Shown piece after piece: positions 1-7,131 of a DNA stretch of 63,416 nt (positions are counted from its first letter, which is position 1; each line of letters begins with the position of its first letter). A program made the translations under genes and the position numbers. The stretch lies in the NCBI GenBank assembly GCA_047972135.1, contig JBKEAJ010000025.1:1-63416 (forward strand). The letters run 5' to 3'. This DNA is from JBKEAJ01 sp047972135. GTDB lineage: Bacteria > Bacteroidota > Bacteroidia > Bacteroidales > Prolixibacteraceae. Under the pieces are notes generated by a model, which saw only the letters and a program-made list of their open reading frames with translations, was not told the DNA's origin and did not search any database.

Positions 1-94
1 ATGTAAACAATAAATTCACTTCGCCCAAACAAAACGACTTATTTTTATAAACATTTTATTTTTGCAGAGCTAATGAAAAGGAGATGTTGTATTT

Positions 95-122
95 GTAGGG
101 GCAGAGAATCCGCTGCCCCTAC
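95..122. repeat. Short perfect intergenic hairpin
   Basis: The arms GTAGGGGCAG (95-104) and CTGCCCCTAC (113-122) are perfect 10-bp inverted repeats around an 8-nt loop. No T-run follows, so it is not a convincing intrinsic terminator. It looks like one of the small GC-rich palindromes scattered through intergenic DNA of many bacteria. The rest of 1-135 shows no gene. Confidence 0.6.
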
Positions 123-135
123 GCTTGGCACTATT

Positions 136-281
136 TAGTGTCTGTCCATAATCTCAGGAGTCTGAGATAGAAAGTTCAAGATCAAGGCTTGCGAGACTTT
201 GTGAATTAGGAGTTTCCTCGTGTAAAAGACTAATGTGCAAAGTGAGCATAAGCAGATATTGGACTTTATAGACGGACTCTA
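136..281. mobile_element. Candidate 146-bp inverted-repeat element (MITE-like)
   Basis: The left end TAGTGTCTGTCCATAA (136-151) matches the reverse complement of the right end TTATAGACGGACTCTA (266-281) at 13 of 16 positions. The interior has no ORF. This fits a non-autonomous element or an internally deleted insertion sequence. No target-site duplication is clear. The right end overlaps the 3' end of the neighbouring lipoprotein gene and supplies its TAG stop codon at 279-281. Confidence 0.45.
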
Positions 282-863
282 TTTAAATCCAGTCAGCTGT
301 ATCTTGTTGCTCTCTAGGCGTATAAATGTCCCCACAACATCGTTTTGACTTGATAGTCTTTCGTCTAGCTCATCGCAAAGAGTGCCGCAGTCGATGTCTA
401 CCTGACCGACGAGTTTGTAGTCAGGAGCTTTCTTGACAAAGTTTAGACCTTTGAATTTCAGATTTATGTCAAAGGGTTTTTCGGGGTCTACGTCTTGCAC
501 CGACTTAAGTTCTTTCAGAACATACTTGATAGAGCTTGCATCGGCAGGTGGATTGTCAACCTTCTCAATATTGACTGTAAGGTCGTAGATGTGTCCAGGC
601 TCATAAGTGAAGCCCTCGATTTTAGAAGAGAATTGAGTCCATTTGTCTGTTCCTATTTCATCTCCTTTTTGTACTAGCATCACGAGCATTGGTCCCATGC
701 CCACGCCGGTATTGCGGTAGTGGTTAATTCGCATTTCGATGGTCTGCGAGTCGTCAGATTTGGAACTTTTGCTGTTGTCCGTACTCTTGCTTCCGTTGTT
801 CTTGCTGCTTGTGCAGGAGAACAATATCCCGATAAACATCAGGAATAAAATTTGTTTTTTCAT
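279..863 (-). CDS. DUF4377-type lipoprotein
   Basis: A 194-residue exported lipoprotein. The first 17 residues form a lipoprotein signal ending in the lipobox LFSC, so acylation at Cys17 is expected. A Ser/Asn/Lys-rich linker follows (about 18-42). Residues 45-115 carry the DUF4377 pattern: a KW..F...I.GF.Y.PG..Y.L.V core followed by NPPADASS and Y.L. The C-terminal 60 residues, with a CGTLC pair, are a further small domain I do not recognise. The biochemical role of the family is unknown to me; relatives are often annotated near heat-shock HslJ/META proteins. The stop codon lies inside the right arm of a candidate mobile element, so the C-terminus may have been reset by insertion. Confidence 0.8.
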   Translation of the reverse strand: MKKQILFLMFIGILFSCTSSKNNGSKSTDNSKSSKSDDSQTIEMRINHYRNTGVGMGPMLVMLVQKGDEIGTDKWTQFSSKIEGFTYEPGHIYDLTVNIEKVDNPPADASSIKYVLKELKSVQDVDPEKPFDINLKFKGLNFVKKAPDYKLVGQVDIDCGTLCDELDERLSSQNDVVGTFIRLESNKIQLTGFK

Positions 864-918
864 TGTATTGTATTTCTAAGATTTTACCAACAAGTTGCTA
901 CATTATCGTGCCTGAGTT

Positions 919-1563
919 CTATTCAATAGAGATATTTAGACAGCGACCTAATCCAATTTCTACCAAGTGTTGGTAGGTTGATACTTGTATATCGCTTTCA
1001 CCTCTTTCAATCCTTGAAATATAGCTTTTTTTAGTCCCTGTTTTTGTTGCTAATTCTTCTTGTGTAAGTTGAGCTTCTTTGCGTGCCTTTTTTAGCATTA
1101 CTCCCAAGCGAAATGATAATGAGTCAGTATCATAAAGGTCTCTTGTCAGAGTGCCCTTTTCTCCATATTTGCTTATTAATAAGTCTTCAAAATTAGTTAT
1201 GTCCTTCATGGTCATTTTATTATGTTGTCTTTGTTTCTCCTTAAAATATTCTTTCTTTAGTTTTTCTGCCATTCTTATTTCTGACTTTGGTGTTTTCTGA
1301 GTCTTCTTTATAAAACTGTTGACCAATACAACTATATTTCCTTTTTCCTGAAAACACAAAATGCAGATACTGTTTAATGATGTAATGACTCGTATTTCCC
1401 ATATGCCATCCGTGTTTTTAAGTAACTTATATAACTTTTTTGGAACATGTTGTTCAAATCTTATTAAATCAAGAACGTACTCAATCTTTGTTTGGGTTTT
1501 TAAATCTTGCTTTCTATAAAAATCAAGAAAATGGTTTTTATATATAATTATATTTCTTAGCAC
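919..1563 (-). CDS. Fused RelE/HigB-like toxin and Xre antitoxin in one ORF
   Basis: Residues 1-112 resemble a RelE/HigB-fold mRNA interferase of the 'phage-derived Gp49-like' group: basic, with the WEIRV and NSFIKKTQKTP segments typical of the toxin core and C-terminal helix. Residues 117-214 are a complete HigA-type antitoxin with an Xre HTH (LTQEELATKTGTKKSYISRIERGES). The window holds a split homologue (57301-57926) in which toxin and antitoxin overlap by ATGA. Here the antitoxin ATG (1213-1215) also sits in an ATGA string, but the toxin frame reads through it in phase, giving a single 214-residue protein. A one-base change in the A-rich run just before it could have created the fusion. 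An assembly error or an internal restart at M117 would restore two proteins. Confidence 0.75.
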   Translation of the reverse strand: MLRNIIIYKNHFLDFYRKQDLKTQTKIEYVLDLIRFEQHVPKKLYKLLKNTDGIWEIRVITSLNSICILCFQEKGNIVVLVNSFIKKTQKTPKSEIRMAEKLKKEYFKEKQRQHNKMTMKDITNFEDLLISKYGEKGTLTRDLYDTDSLSFRLGVMLKKARKEAQLTQEELATKTGTKKSYISRIERGESDIQVSTYQHLVEIGLGRCLNISIE

Positions 1564-1607
1564 GATGCAAAGTTAACGAATTAGTCTACTCTCTCAAAAT
1601 TAATTTA

Positions 1608-2255
1608 TTAGATTGCTGTATTATTATTTCCGTGTCTCAGTTCCTTAAAATCAGTATCTATTTGCTCGATAATCTCTCTTGCTCTTGTACTTCTGACTTG
1701 TGTGGGCTTGCCGTATATGAGCGAGGAGGTGTATGGTACAATCAGGTTGTCGCCTTTGGGCATTGCCTTGCCCATGCCTGTCATAAATGCAGGGACGTAC
1801 TTAATGTCAGGGCGCTGAGATAGAACTAGTCCCACTCCGGGCTGCAAAGGTTGCTCTACTTCGGGCTTGCCTCGTGAGCCTTCGGGGAAGAGTATCAGGG
1901 AGAAGCCTTCGTCTAGTGCTTGTATCATCTTCTTGATAGGGTCGTTCTCAGGGTTTTTGCTATCTCTTTTTCTTGGGATTAGTAAGGTGTTAATGAAGTA
2001 GTTGCTAAGTTTCTTCTGAAATCTGGTTTTGCCAAAATGGTCTTGTGCCGCAACAGGTTTTACCTTGTGTATCAGCTTGCTAGGCAGGGATGCCATTAGT
2101 GTCATAGTGTCCAAATGACTGTTGTGGTTGGATACTATTATAAATTGTTTCTCCTTTAACAGGAATTTGGGACGCTCAAATTTCACTCCGATTATTAGCT
2201 TCAAAAGCCACCGAAGGGCGAAACTGTATATTATTTGAAGTGTCAGCTTTTGCAT
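1608..2255 (-). CDS. Lysophospholipid acyltransferase (PlsC family)
   Basis: A 215-residue 1-acyl-sn-glycerol-3-phosphate acyltransferase-like protein, expected to transfer an acyl chain to lysophosphatidate at the inner membrane. The catalytic HX4D box is H44-N-S-H-L-D49, and the acyl-acceptor-binding motif FPEGSRG lies at 123-129. An N-terminal hydrophobic stretch (about 5-23) anchors it. It starts one base after the stop of the CdsA-like gene, so it is the last gene of a three-gene phospholipid operon (CDP-alcohol transferase, CDP-DAG synthase, acyltransferase). It may be an accessory copy rather than the housekeeping plsC. Confidence 0.85.
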   Translation of the reverse strand: MQKLTLQIIYSFALRWLLKLIIGVKFERPKFLLKEKQFIIVSNHNSHLDTMTLMASLPSKLIHKVKPVAAQDHFGKTRFQKKLSNYFINTLLIPRKRDSKNPENDPIKKMIQALDEGFSLILFPEGSRGKPEVEQPLQPGVGLVLSQRPDIKYVPAFMTGMGKAMPKGDNLIVPYTSSLIYGKPTQVRSTRAREIIEQIDTDFKELRHGNNNTAI

Positions 2256-3212
2256 CTAGTAGGCAAAAAAGTAAACAAGATGAAAGAATGTAGGTGCTGT
2301 ATATGCCAAAGAGTCTATCCTGTCTAGTATTCCTCCGTGACCCGGAATTGTCGAGCCAGTGTCCTTTACTCCTATGTCTCGCTTTATTGACGACATTACC
2401 ACATCGCCGAGAAAGCCCGAGAGAGCAACTAAAAAGCTGACTATAATTACTTGCCACGTGTTTAGTGGTGTCAAGAATGCTAATAAATATCCTATGCCCG
2501 TTGTGCAGATTAAGCCTCCTAGCAAACCTTCCCATGTCTTGTTGGGACTGACCCTAGGGATGACTTTGTGCCTGCCCAGTAGTTTTCCCCACGTAAACTG
2601 CATAACGTCGTTTATCTCTGTAAGAAAAACAAGAAACAATAAAAGTCCTCTGCCGCCACTGTTGAAGCCTTCTATGTCGGGAAGCGACAGCAAATATGCC
2701 ATGTGGCTGATACCAAATACCGTGAGCATCAATATCCATTGCAACATAGACATGGATTTTGTAATCTCCTTTGTATCACCCTTGAGAACCAAGCGAAGGG
2801 GAAGTATTAGAAACATTACAACAGGAATGAAGATGATGAATGCTTCGTACCAGCCGATGTATGCCAAATAATATTGAATAGGGATAGACACAAATGCCCA
2901 AAATATTGCCCGTCGGTCGGATTCTCGAAACCCAAGTAGAGAATATAACTCCCTAAAAGCCATGAATGATAAGAATGCTATGCCGACGTATGAAATATTT
3001 GTATTGAGAATCGTGGTTCCGATAAATACGACCGCCATTGCCCACCACGACTTTGTCCGCGATTTCAACTCTGTAAGGTTTGCTCTAGGATTGATTTTGC
3101 CCATTACAAAAAACAGTAGAGACGCAAAGGTTAAAATCCCAAAGATTAAAACAACGACAATCATCAGGTCATTGCTTTCAAAGTACTTATTAAGGTTAAA
3201 TATTTCCTTCAT
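2256..3212 (-). CDS. cdsA: Phosphatidate cytidylyltransferase (CdsA family)
   Basis: A 318-residue polytopic membrane protein with about eight hydrophobic segments. It makes CDP-diacylglycerol from phosphatidate and CTP. The C-terminal signature is clear: SSIKRDIGVKDTGSTIPGH followed by GGILDRID (about 270-300), containing the metal- and CTP-binding Asp residues. Its start overlaps the stop of the upstream CDP-alcohol transferase by 4 bp (ATGA), indicating translational coupling. Whether it is the only CdsA of the genome or a second, YnbB-like copy cannot be told from the window. Confidence 0.88.
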   Translation of the reverse strand: MKEIFNLNKYFESNDLMIVVVLIFGILTFASLLFFVMGKINPRANLTELKSRTKSWWAMAVVFIGTTILNTNISYVGIAFLSFMAFRELYSLLGFRESDRRAIFWAFVSIPIQYYLAYIGWYEAFIIFIPVVMFLILPLRLVLKGDTKEITKSMSMLQWILMLTVFGISHMAYLLSLPDIEGFNSGGRGLLLFLVFLTEINDVMQFTWGKLLGRHKVIPRVSPNKTWEGLLGGLICTTGIGYLLAFLTPLNTWQVIIVSFLVALSGFLGDVVMSSIKRDIGVKDTGSTIPGHGGILDRIDSLAYTAPTFFHLVYFFAY

Positions 3213-3817
3213 GCTGCTTTCAATGCTTTACTGAGCCTGATACTTGTGCTTATTATTAATAGTAGAACGATAACAGAAAAAATCAATACGGAGTAAGTCT
3301 GAATATTCACCGAGAAGAAGGATAGTAGCCCATAAAGTCCCATTACAAAGGCTCTGTCGCTCTTTCCCATAGGTCCGTCATACCTGCGCTCTCCTGATAT
3401 TACCTTTCCCATCAAACCTGCAAACTCATTGATAATACTCAAACACATAAATGTAACTATAAGATAAGTAATGTGTCCCTCGAATACCAGAAGAGGGAAA
3501 AAGATAAATATGTCTGATACAAGATCCCCAAGCTCATTCAAGACCTCGCCTTTCTTGCTTTGCTGATTGTAGATTCTTGCCATCATGCCGTCGAGTGCAT
3601 TTAGTGCCATCCGTATCAGAAGTCCAATCGGGAGTGCTAAAAATAATAGCTTGCAACTGTCTGCATACCAAAATGCTATGCCGATTAGCAAGGACAATAA
3701 AATAGATGAGAGTGTTATTTGGTTGGCACTTACGCCCATCTTGTGAAGCCCTTTTAATACGGGGCTTAACATCTTCTGAAAAGCAGGTTTTATTTTATAA
3801 ATCGATATCATTCCCAA
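3209..3817 (-). CDS. CDP-alcohol phosphatidyltransferase with variant active site
   Basis: A 202-residue membrane enzyme of the PgsA/PssA superfamily and first gene of the plsC/cdsA operon. The family motif D-x2-DG-x2-AR-x8-G-x3-D-x3-D is present in altered form: N73-A-L-D76-G-M-M-A-R81, then G90, N94 and D98, with an extra D102. Two of the four canonical metal-binding aspartates therefore read as Asn. I recall similar NALDG motifs in the YnbA-like subgroup, but this is from memory. The alcohol acceptor (glycerol phosphate, serine, inositol or other) cannot be predicted. Operon with CdsA and PlsC homologues suggests a dedicated route to a particular phospholipid. Confidence 0.8.
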   Translation of the reverse strand: MGMISIYKIKPAFQKMLSPVLKGLHKMGVSANQITLSSILLSLLIGIAFWYADSCKLLFLALPIGLLIRMALNALDGMMARIYNQQSKKGEVLNELGDLVSDIFIFFPLLVFEGHITYLIVTFMCLSIINEFAGLMGKVISGERRYDGPMGKSDRAFVMGLYGLLSFFSVNIQTYSVLIFSVIVLLLIISTSIRLSKALKAA

Positions 3818-3923
3818 ATTTGTATTTGCAGACTATAAATGCCCAAAGTTAAACTTTATTTCGAAAAAAATACTCTTCGTCTCAGATTATTTCTGTATAT
3901 TCGTGCTCTAACAGATAAGAGAG

Positions 3924-4604
3924 ATGAAGGTATTAATAGTTGAAGATACGATTGTTATTAATAAGCAAATAGTTGGTGCATTGGAGGCTGAGAAAATAAT
4001 ATGCGAGTCGGTAACTAACTACATGGATGCCTCCGAAAAGGTTGAGATGTACGAGTATGACATAGCTGTTATAGATATAAACCTACCCGACGGTACTGGG
4101 CTTGATGTAATTAGGGAGCTAAAAGCAAAGAACTCCAAATGTGGGATAATAATCGTTTCTGCTAGAAATTCCCTCGATGATAAGGTCAGCGGCTTAGAGC
4201 TGGGAGCAGACGACTATATGACCAAACCCTTTGCGGTAGAGGAACTTATTGCAAGAGTAAAAGCAATTAGAAGACGCAAAACTTTCGACGGACAGAAGTC
4301 TTATCCTTTTTCCGACTTAACAATAAATCCCGATTCTAAGGAGGTGTATATTAAGAAGGAGTCGCTAAAACTCACTAAATCAGAGTATAATATGCTGATG
4401 ATGTTTATTGATAATCAGCTGAGGGTGATAACAAAAGAAGCATTGGCAGAACACCTTTGGGGCGACCATATGGATATGGCAGATTCATTCGACTTTATAT
4501 ACTCGCATATTAAAAACCTTAAATCAAAATTGAAAAAAGCAGGAAGCGCAGTTTCCGTGAAAGCAGTGTATGGAGTTGGATATAAAATAGTTGACGGAGA
4601 GTAG
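3924..4604 (+). CDS. OmpR/PhoB-family response regulator
   Basis: A 226-residue regulator. The receiver domain (1-118) has the acidic pocket VEDT, the phospho-acceptor Asp in VIDINLPDG (about residue 52) and the conserved Lys in DDYMTKPF. A winged-helix OmpR-type DNA-binding domain follows (about 128-224, ending YGVGYKI). A -10-like TATATTCG lies at 3896-3903. The next gene is its sensor kinase, starting one base after this stop. Targets are not evident from the window. Confidence 0.92.
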   Translation: MKVLIVEDTIVINKQIVGALEAEKIICESVTNYMDASEKVEMYEYDIAVIDINLPDGTGLDVIRELKAKNSKCGIIIVSARNSLDDKVSGLELGADDYMTKPFAVEELIARVKAIRRRKTFDGQKSYPFSDLTINPDSKEVYIKKESLKLTKSEYNMLMMFIDNQLRVITKEALAEHLWGDHMDMADSFDFIYSHIKNLKSKLKKAGSAVSVKAVYGVGYKIVDGE

Positions 4605-4605
4605 C

Positions 4606-5886
4606 ATGGCAAAAGGGAAGACCATAAAGCTAAAGTATAAAACAATCCAATATTATACGATATGGATTATTCCGATGCTTATCCTATGCATGATCTCAGC
4701 CTATTTTACCATTCAGTATATTGCTTATAATGAGATTGATGAGGCTTTGTTGTTTTCCAAAGAACGAATAGAGAAGGATTGGGAAGAATATAATATTCTA
4801 CCTGAAGGCTTTGCCGAGATAGAACGTGTAGCAGAGCCTTTTGAGCCTTTTTACAGCGACACTTTGCTATTGGAAAGGGGAGATAATGAGATGATTCCGC
4901 ACAGGCTGCTGATGTTTTGTTTATCTGACAACGATAGGCATCTGAGGATAACTTTGGACATGTTGCTATTCGGAACAGACGACGTTGTACAAGGAGCATT
5001 CATATTATCATTGACTTTTCTTGCCTTTATCATATTGGGATTGATGTCCTTGAACGGAATTGTAAATAAGATTTGGAGACCCTTCAACAACACTCTGCTA
5101 AAATTGAATACTTTTTCGGTTACAGATGAACAGCTACCCGAATTTCCTGAAACTGACGTACAGGAGTTTCGTATGCTTAATGCGCAGCTTACACGCATGA
5201 TGGGGCGGACTAAAAACGATTACGAAAATGCAAAAGAATTTAACGAAAATGCCTCACATGAATTGCAAACCCATCTGGCATTGGTTAGGGTAGAACTGGA
5301 CGAGCTAATTACTAAAGCATCTGATAAAGAGGAAATTATGCAGCCTCTTAGTAGGGCATTTAATACAGTGTCGAAGCTAAGTAATGTCATAAAGGGTTTA
5401 TTGTTGATAAGCAAAATAAATAATAAGGAGCTTGATAAGTCAGAAGCGATAAATCTTAGGAGTGAGATAGAAAGTGATGCTGAAATATTTAAGGAGACTG
5501 CCGAAATCAGAGATATCAGCTTTAATATGGATTTTAAAAACAATGCCATTATTTTAGCCGATAAATCTTTGATGAACATATTGTTTAGCAATCTTTTGAA
5601 AAATGCTGTTGTCCACAATCATCAAAATGGTTTTGTGAATATATCCTTGCAAGGCTCTGTGTTTGAAATATCCAATTCTTGCAAGGAGGTCCTAAACGAT
5701 GTGTCAAGAGCTTTTGAGCGTTCCGTAAAAGGCGAAAGTGGCAACACCGGGATTGGGCTTTCACTTGTCAAACATATTTGTAATCTTTGTAAAATAGAAA
5801 TCCAATATACGGTGGAGGGCGATGTACACAAATTCACCCTTGACTTTAGTAATCTTGTAATTCAGAAAAATGGACATAAGAATTGA
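4606..5886 (+). CDS. Sensor histidine kinase, partner of the OmpR regulator
   Basis: I start the protein at ATG 4606 (427 residues). It is preceded by an ACGGAGA ribosome site; an upstream TTG at 4591 is possible but overlaps the regulator. Two membrane segments (about 15-38 and 127-150) bracket a short periplasmic sensor of about 90 residues. The dimerisation/phosphoacceptor helix carries SHELQTHL, differing from the usual SHELRTPL at the R and P positions. The ATPase domain has an N box (LLKNAVVHN) and a G2 box (GNTGIGLSLVKHIC), but I see no clear DNG-type G1 box. The 3' end overlaps ung by 17 bp. Confidence 0.88.
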   Translation: MAKGKTIKLKYKTIQYYTIWIIPMLILCMISAYFTIQYIAYNEIDEALLFSKERIEKDWEEYNILPEGFAEIERVAEPFEPFYSDTLLLERGDNEMIPHRLLMFCLSDNDRHLRITLDMLLFGTDDVVQGAFILSLTFLAFIILGLMSLNGIVNKIWRPFNNTLLKLNTFSVTDEQLPEFPETDVQEFRMLNAQLTRMMGRTKNDYENAKEFNENASHELQTHLALVRVELDELITKASDKEEIMQPLSRAFNTVSKLSNVIKGLLLISKINNKELDKSEAINLRSEIESDAEIFKETAEIRDISFNMDFKNNAIILADKSLMNILFSNLLKNAVVHNHQNGFVNISLQGSVFEISNSCKEVLNDVSRAFERSVKGESGNTGIGLSLVKHICNLCKIEIQYTVEGDVHKFTLDFSNLVIQKNGHKN

Positions 5887-6532
5887 ACTGTCGTGGAACA
5901 AACTGCTACAGAAGGAATCTGAACTTCCTTATTTTAAGGAATTGGTAGAGTTTGTCAGAAATGAATATAAATCGTCGATTATTTATCCTCCTGCTAAACA
6001 GATATTTAGGTGTTTTGATTTATGCCCTTTGAGTGATGTTAAGGTCGTAATAATCGGACAAGACCCATATCATGGTGTAAATCAAGCTAATGGACTTTGT
6101 TTCTCTGTCAACAAAGGAGAGCGGTTGCCACCGTCCTTACGAAATATCTACAAGGAAATTAATAATGATTTAGGGATAGCTCCTCGCACTGATGGTGATT
6201 TGACTCACTGGGCAGAACAAGGCGTTTTGCTGTTGAATGCTACATTGACAGTGAAAGCCCACCTTGCGGGCTCACATCAGAAACGAGGCTGGGAAACCTT
6301 TACAGATGCAGTGATCCGAGAGCTGTCAGCAAAAAAAGAGAATGTCGTTTATATACTGTGGGGAAGTTATGCTCAGAAGAAAGGTGCGAGTGTCGATGCT
6401 CGTAAAAATCTGATATTGAAATCGGTACACCCGTCTCCATTGTCAGCATCAAGAGGTTTTTTCGGAAACAAGCAGTTTAGCAAAACCAATGAGTATTTGG
6501 AAAAACACGGTATAATGCCAATAAAATGGTGA
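5870..6532 (+). CDS. ung: Uracil-DNA glycosylase, family 1
   Basis: A 220-residue cytoplasmic repair enzyme that removes uracil from DNA, starting base-excision repair. Diagnostic motifs are present: the water-activating loop GQDPYHG, the uracil-binding LLLNATLTV strand, and the Leu-intercalation loop HPSPLSASRGFFG. Length matches bacterial Ung. It overlaps the 3' end of the kinase gene, so it is probably co-transcribed with the two-component system, although the functions need not be related. Confidence 0.96.
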   Translation: MDIRIELSWNKLLQKESELPYFKELVEFVRNEYKSSIIYPPAKQIFRCFDLCPLSDVKVVIIGQDPYHGVNQANGLCFSVNKGERLPPSLRNIYKEINNDLGIAPRTDGDLTHWAEQGVLLLNATLTVKAHLAGSHQKRGWETFTDAVIRELSAKKENVVYILWGSYAQKKGASVDARKNLILKSVHPSPLSASRGFFGNKQFSKTNEYLEKHGIMPIKW

Positions 6533-6601
6533 GTTGTAAACAATATCGGTATTATAATTGTTCAGTCCTGAGAGCTAAGTATTGATAAATTAATTTAAAA
6601 C

Positions 6602-7126
6602 ATGAAGAAAATAATCTATTCACTAGTGGTGGCAGTCGTTTTATTGCTGTCAGCAAATGAGGCTCTTGCACAGCAAACGAGACCAACACTTCGAGAAAAA
6701 CTAGAGTTTGGCGGAAATATCGGTGGATATTGGGATGGCGATAATGCTAATATTTCCATACAACCTACTGTGGGATATCGCTTTACGTCTTATCTGACGG
6801 GCTACGTGATGCCGGGCTATTCTTACTACAAGGGGGGAAGTCAGAATCAGTCTACATGGAGTCTTGGTGCGATGCTGAGAGCCTTGCCCATACCACAAAT
6901 CTACTTGTCGTGCGAGTATGGACACCATTGGAGTACGTCTAAATATGGAAGTAGAACTGACTACAAGAGTCAATACGAAACCCTTTGGTTGGGCGGCGGC
7001 TACAGACAATATATCGGAGGTAGAGGCTATGTATATATCGGTGCGTCATATAATGTGTTGCACGACAAGGACGACAGCCTCTATGAAGCATGGCAACCAC
7101 AGGTGGGCGTAGTTTTCGGCATTTAG
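6602..7126 (+). CDS. Small predicted outer-membrane beta-barrel protein
   Basis: A 174-residue exported protein. A signal peptide ends near ALA-QQ (about residues 22-24). The mature part is rich in Gly and aromatic residues in alternating strands (for example NISIQPTVGYRF, LTGYVMPGYSYY, YVYIGASYNVL), consistent with an eight-stranded barrel, and ends close to the C-terminus with VGVVFGI. No characterised family is recognised. It converges with the OmpA-family gene 5 bp downstream. Confidence 0.65.
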   Translation: MKKIIYSLVVAVVLLLSANEALAQQTRPTLREKLEFGGNIGGYWDGDNANISIQPTVGYRFTSYLTGYVMPGYSYYKGGSQNQSTWSLGAMLRALPIPQIYLSCEYGHHWSTSKYGSRTDYKSQYETLWLGGGYRQYIGGRGYVYIGASYNVLHDKDDSLYEAWQPQVGVVFGI

Positions 7127-7131
7127 CAGTC

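Noticed and set aside
2359..2871. A 170-residue plus-strand ORF inside the cdsA gene
   Set aside because: It is the antisense shadow of a well-supported CdsA gene with a full family signature, and has no recognisable domain.
4591..4606. TTG at 4591 as the start of the histidine kinase
   Set aside because: It would overlap the regulator; the ATG at 4606 has an ACGGAGA site at normal distance and directly follows the regulator stop.
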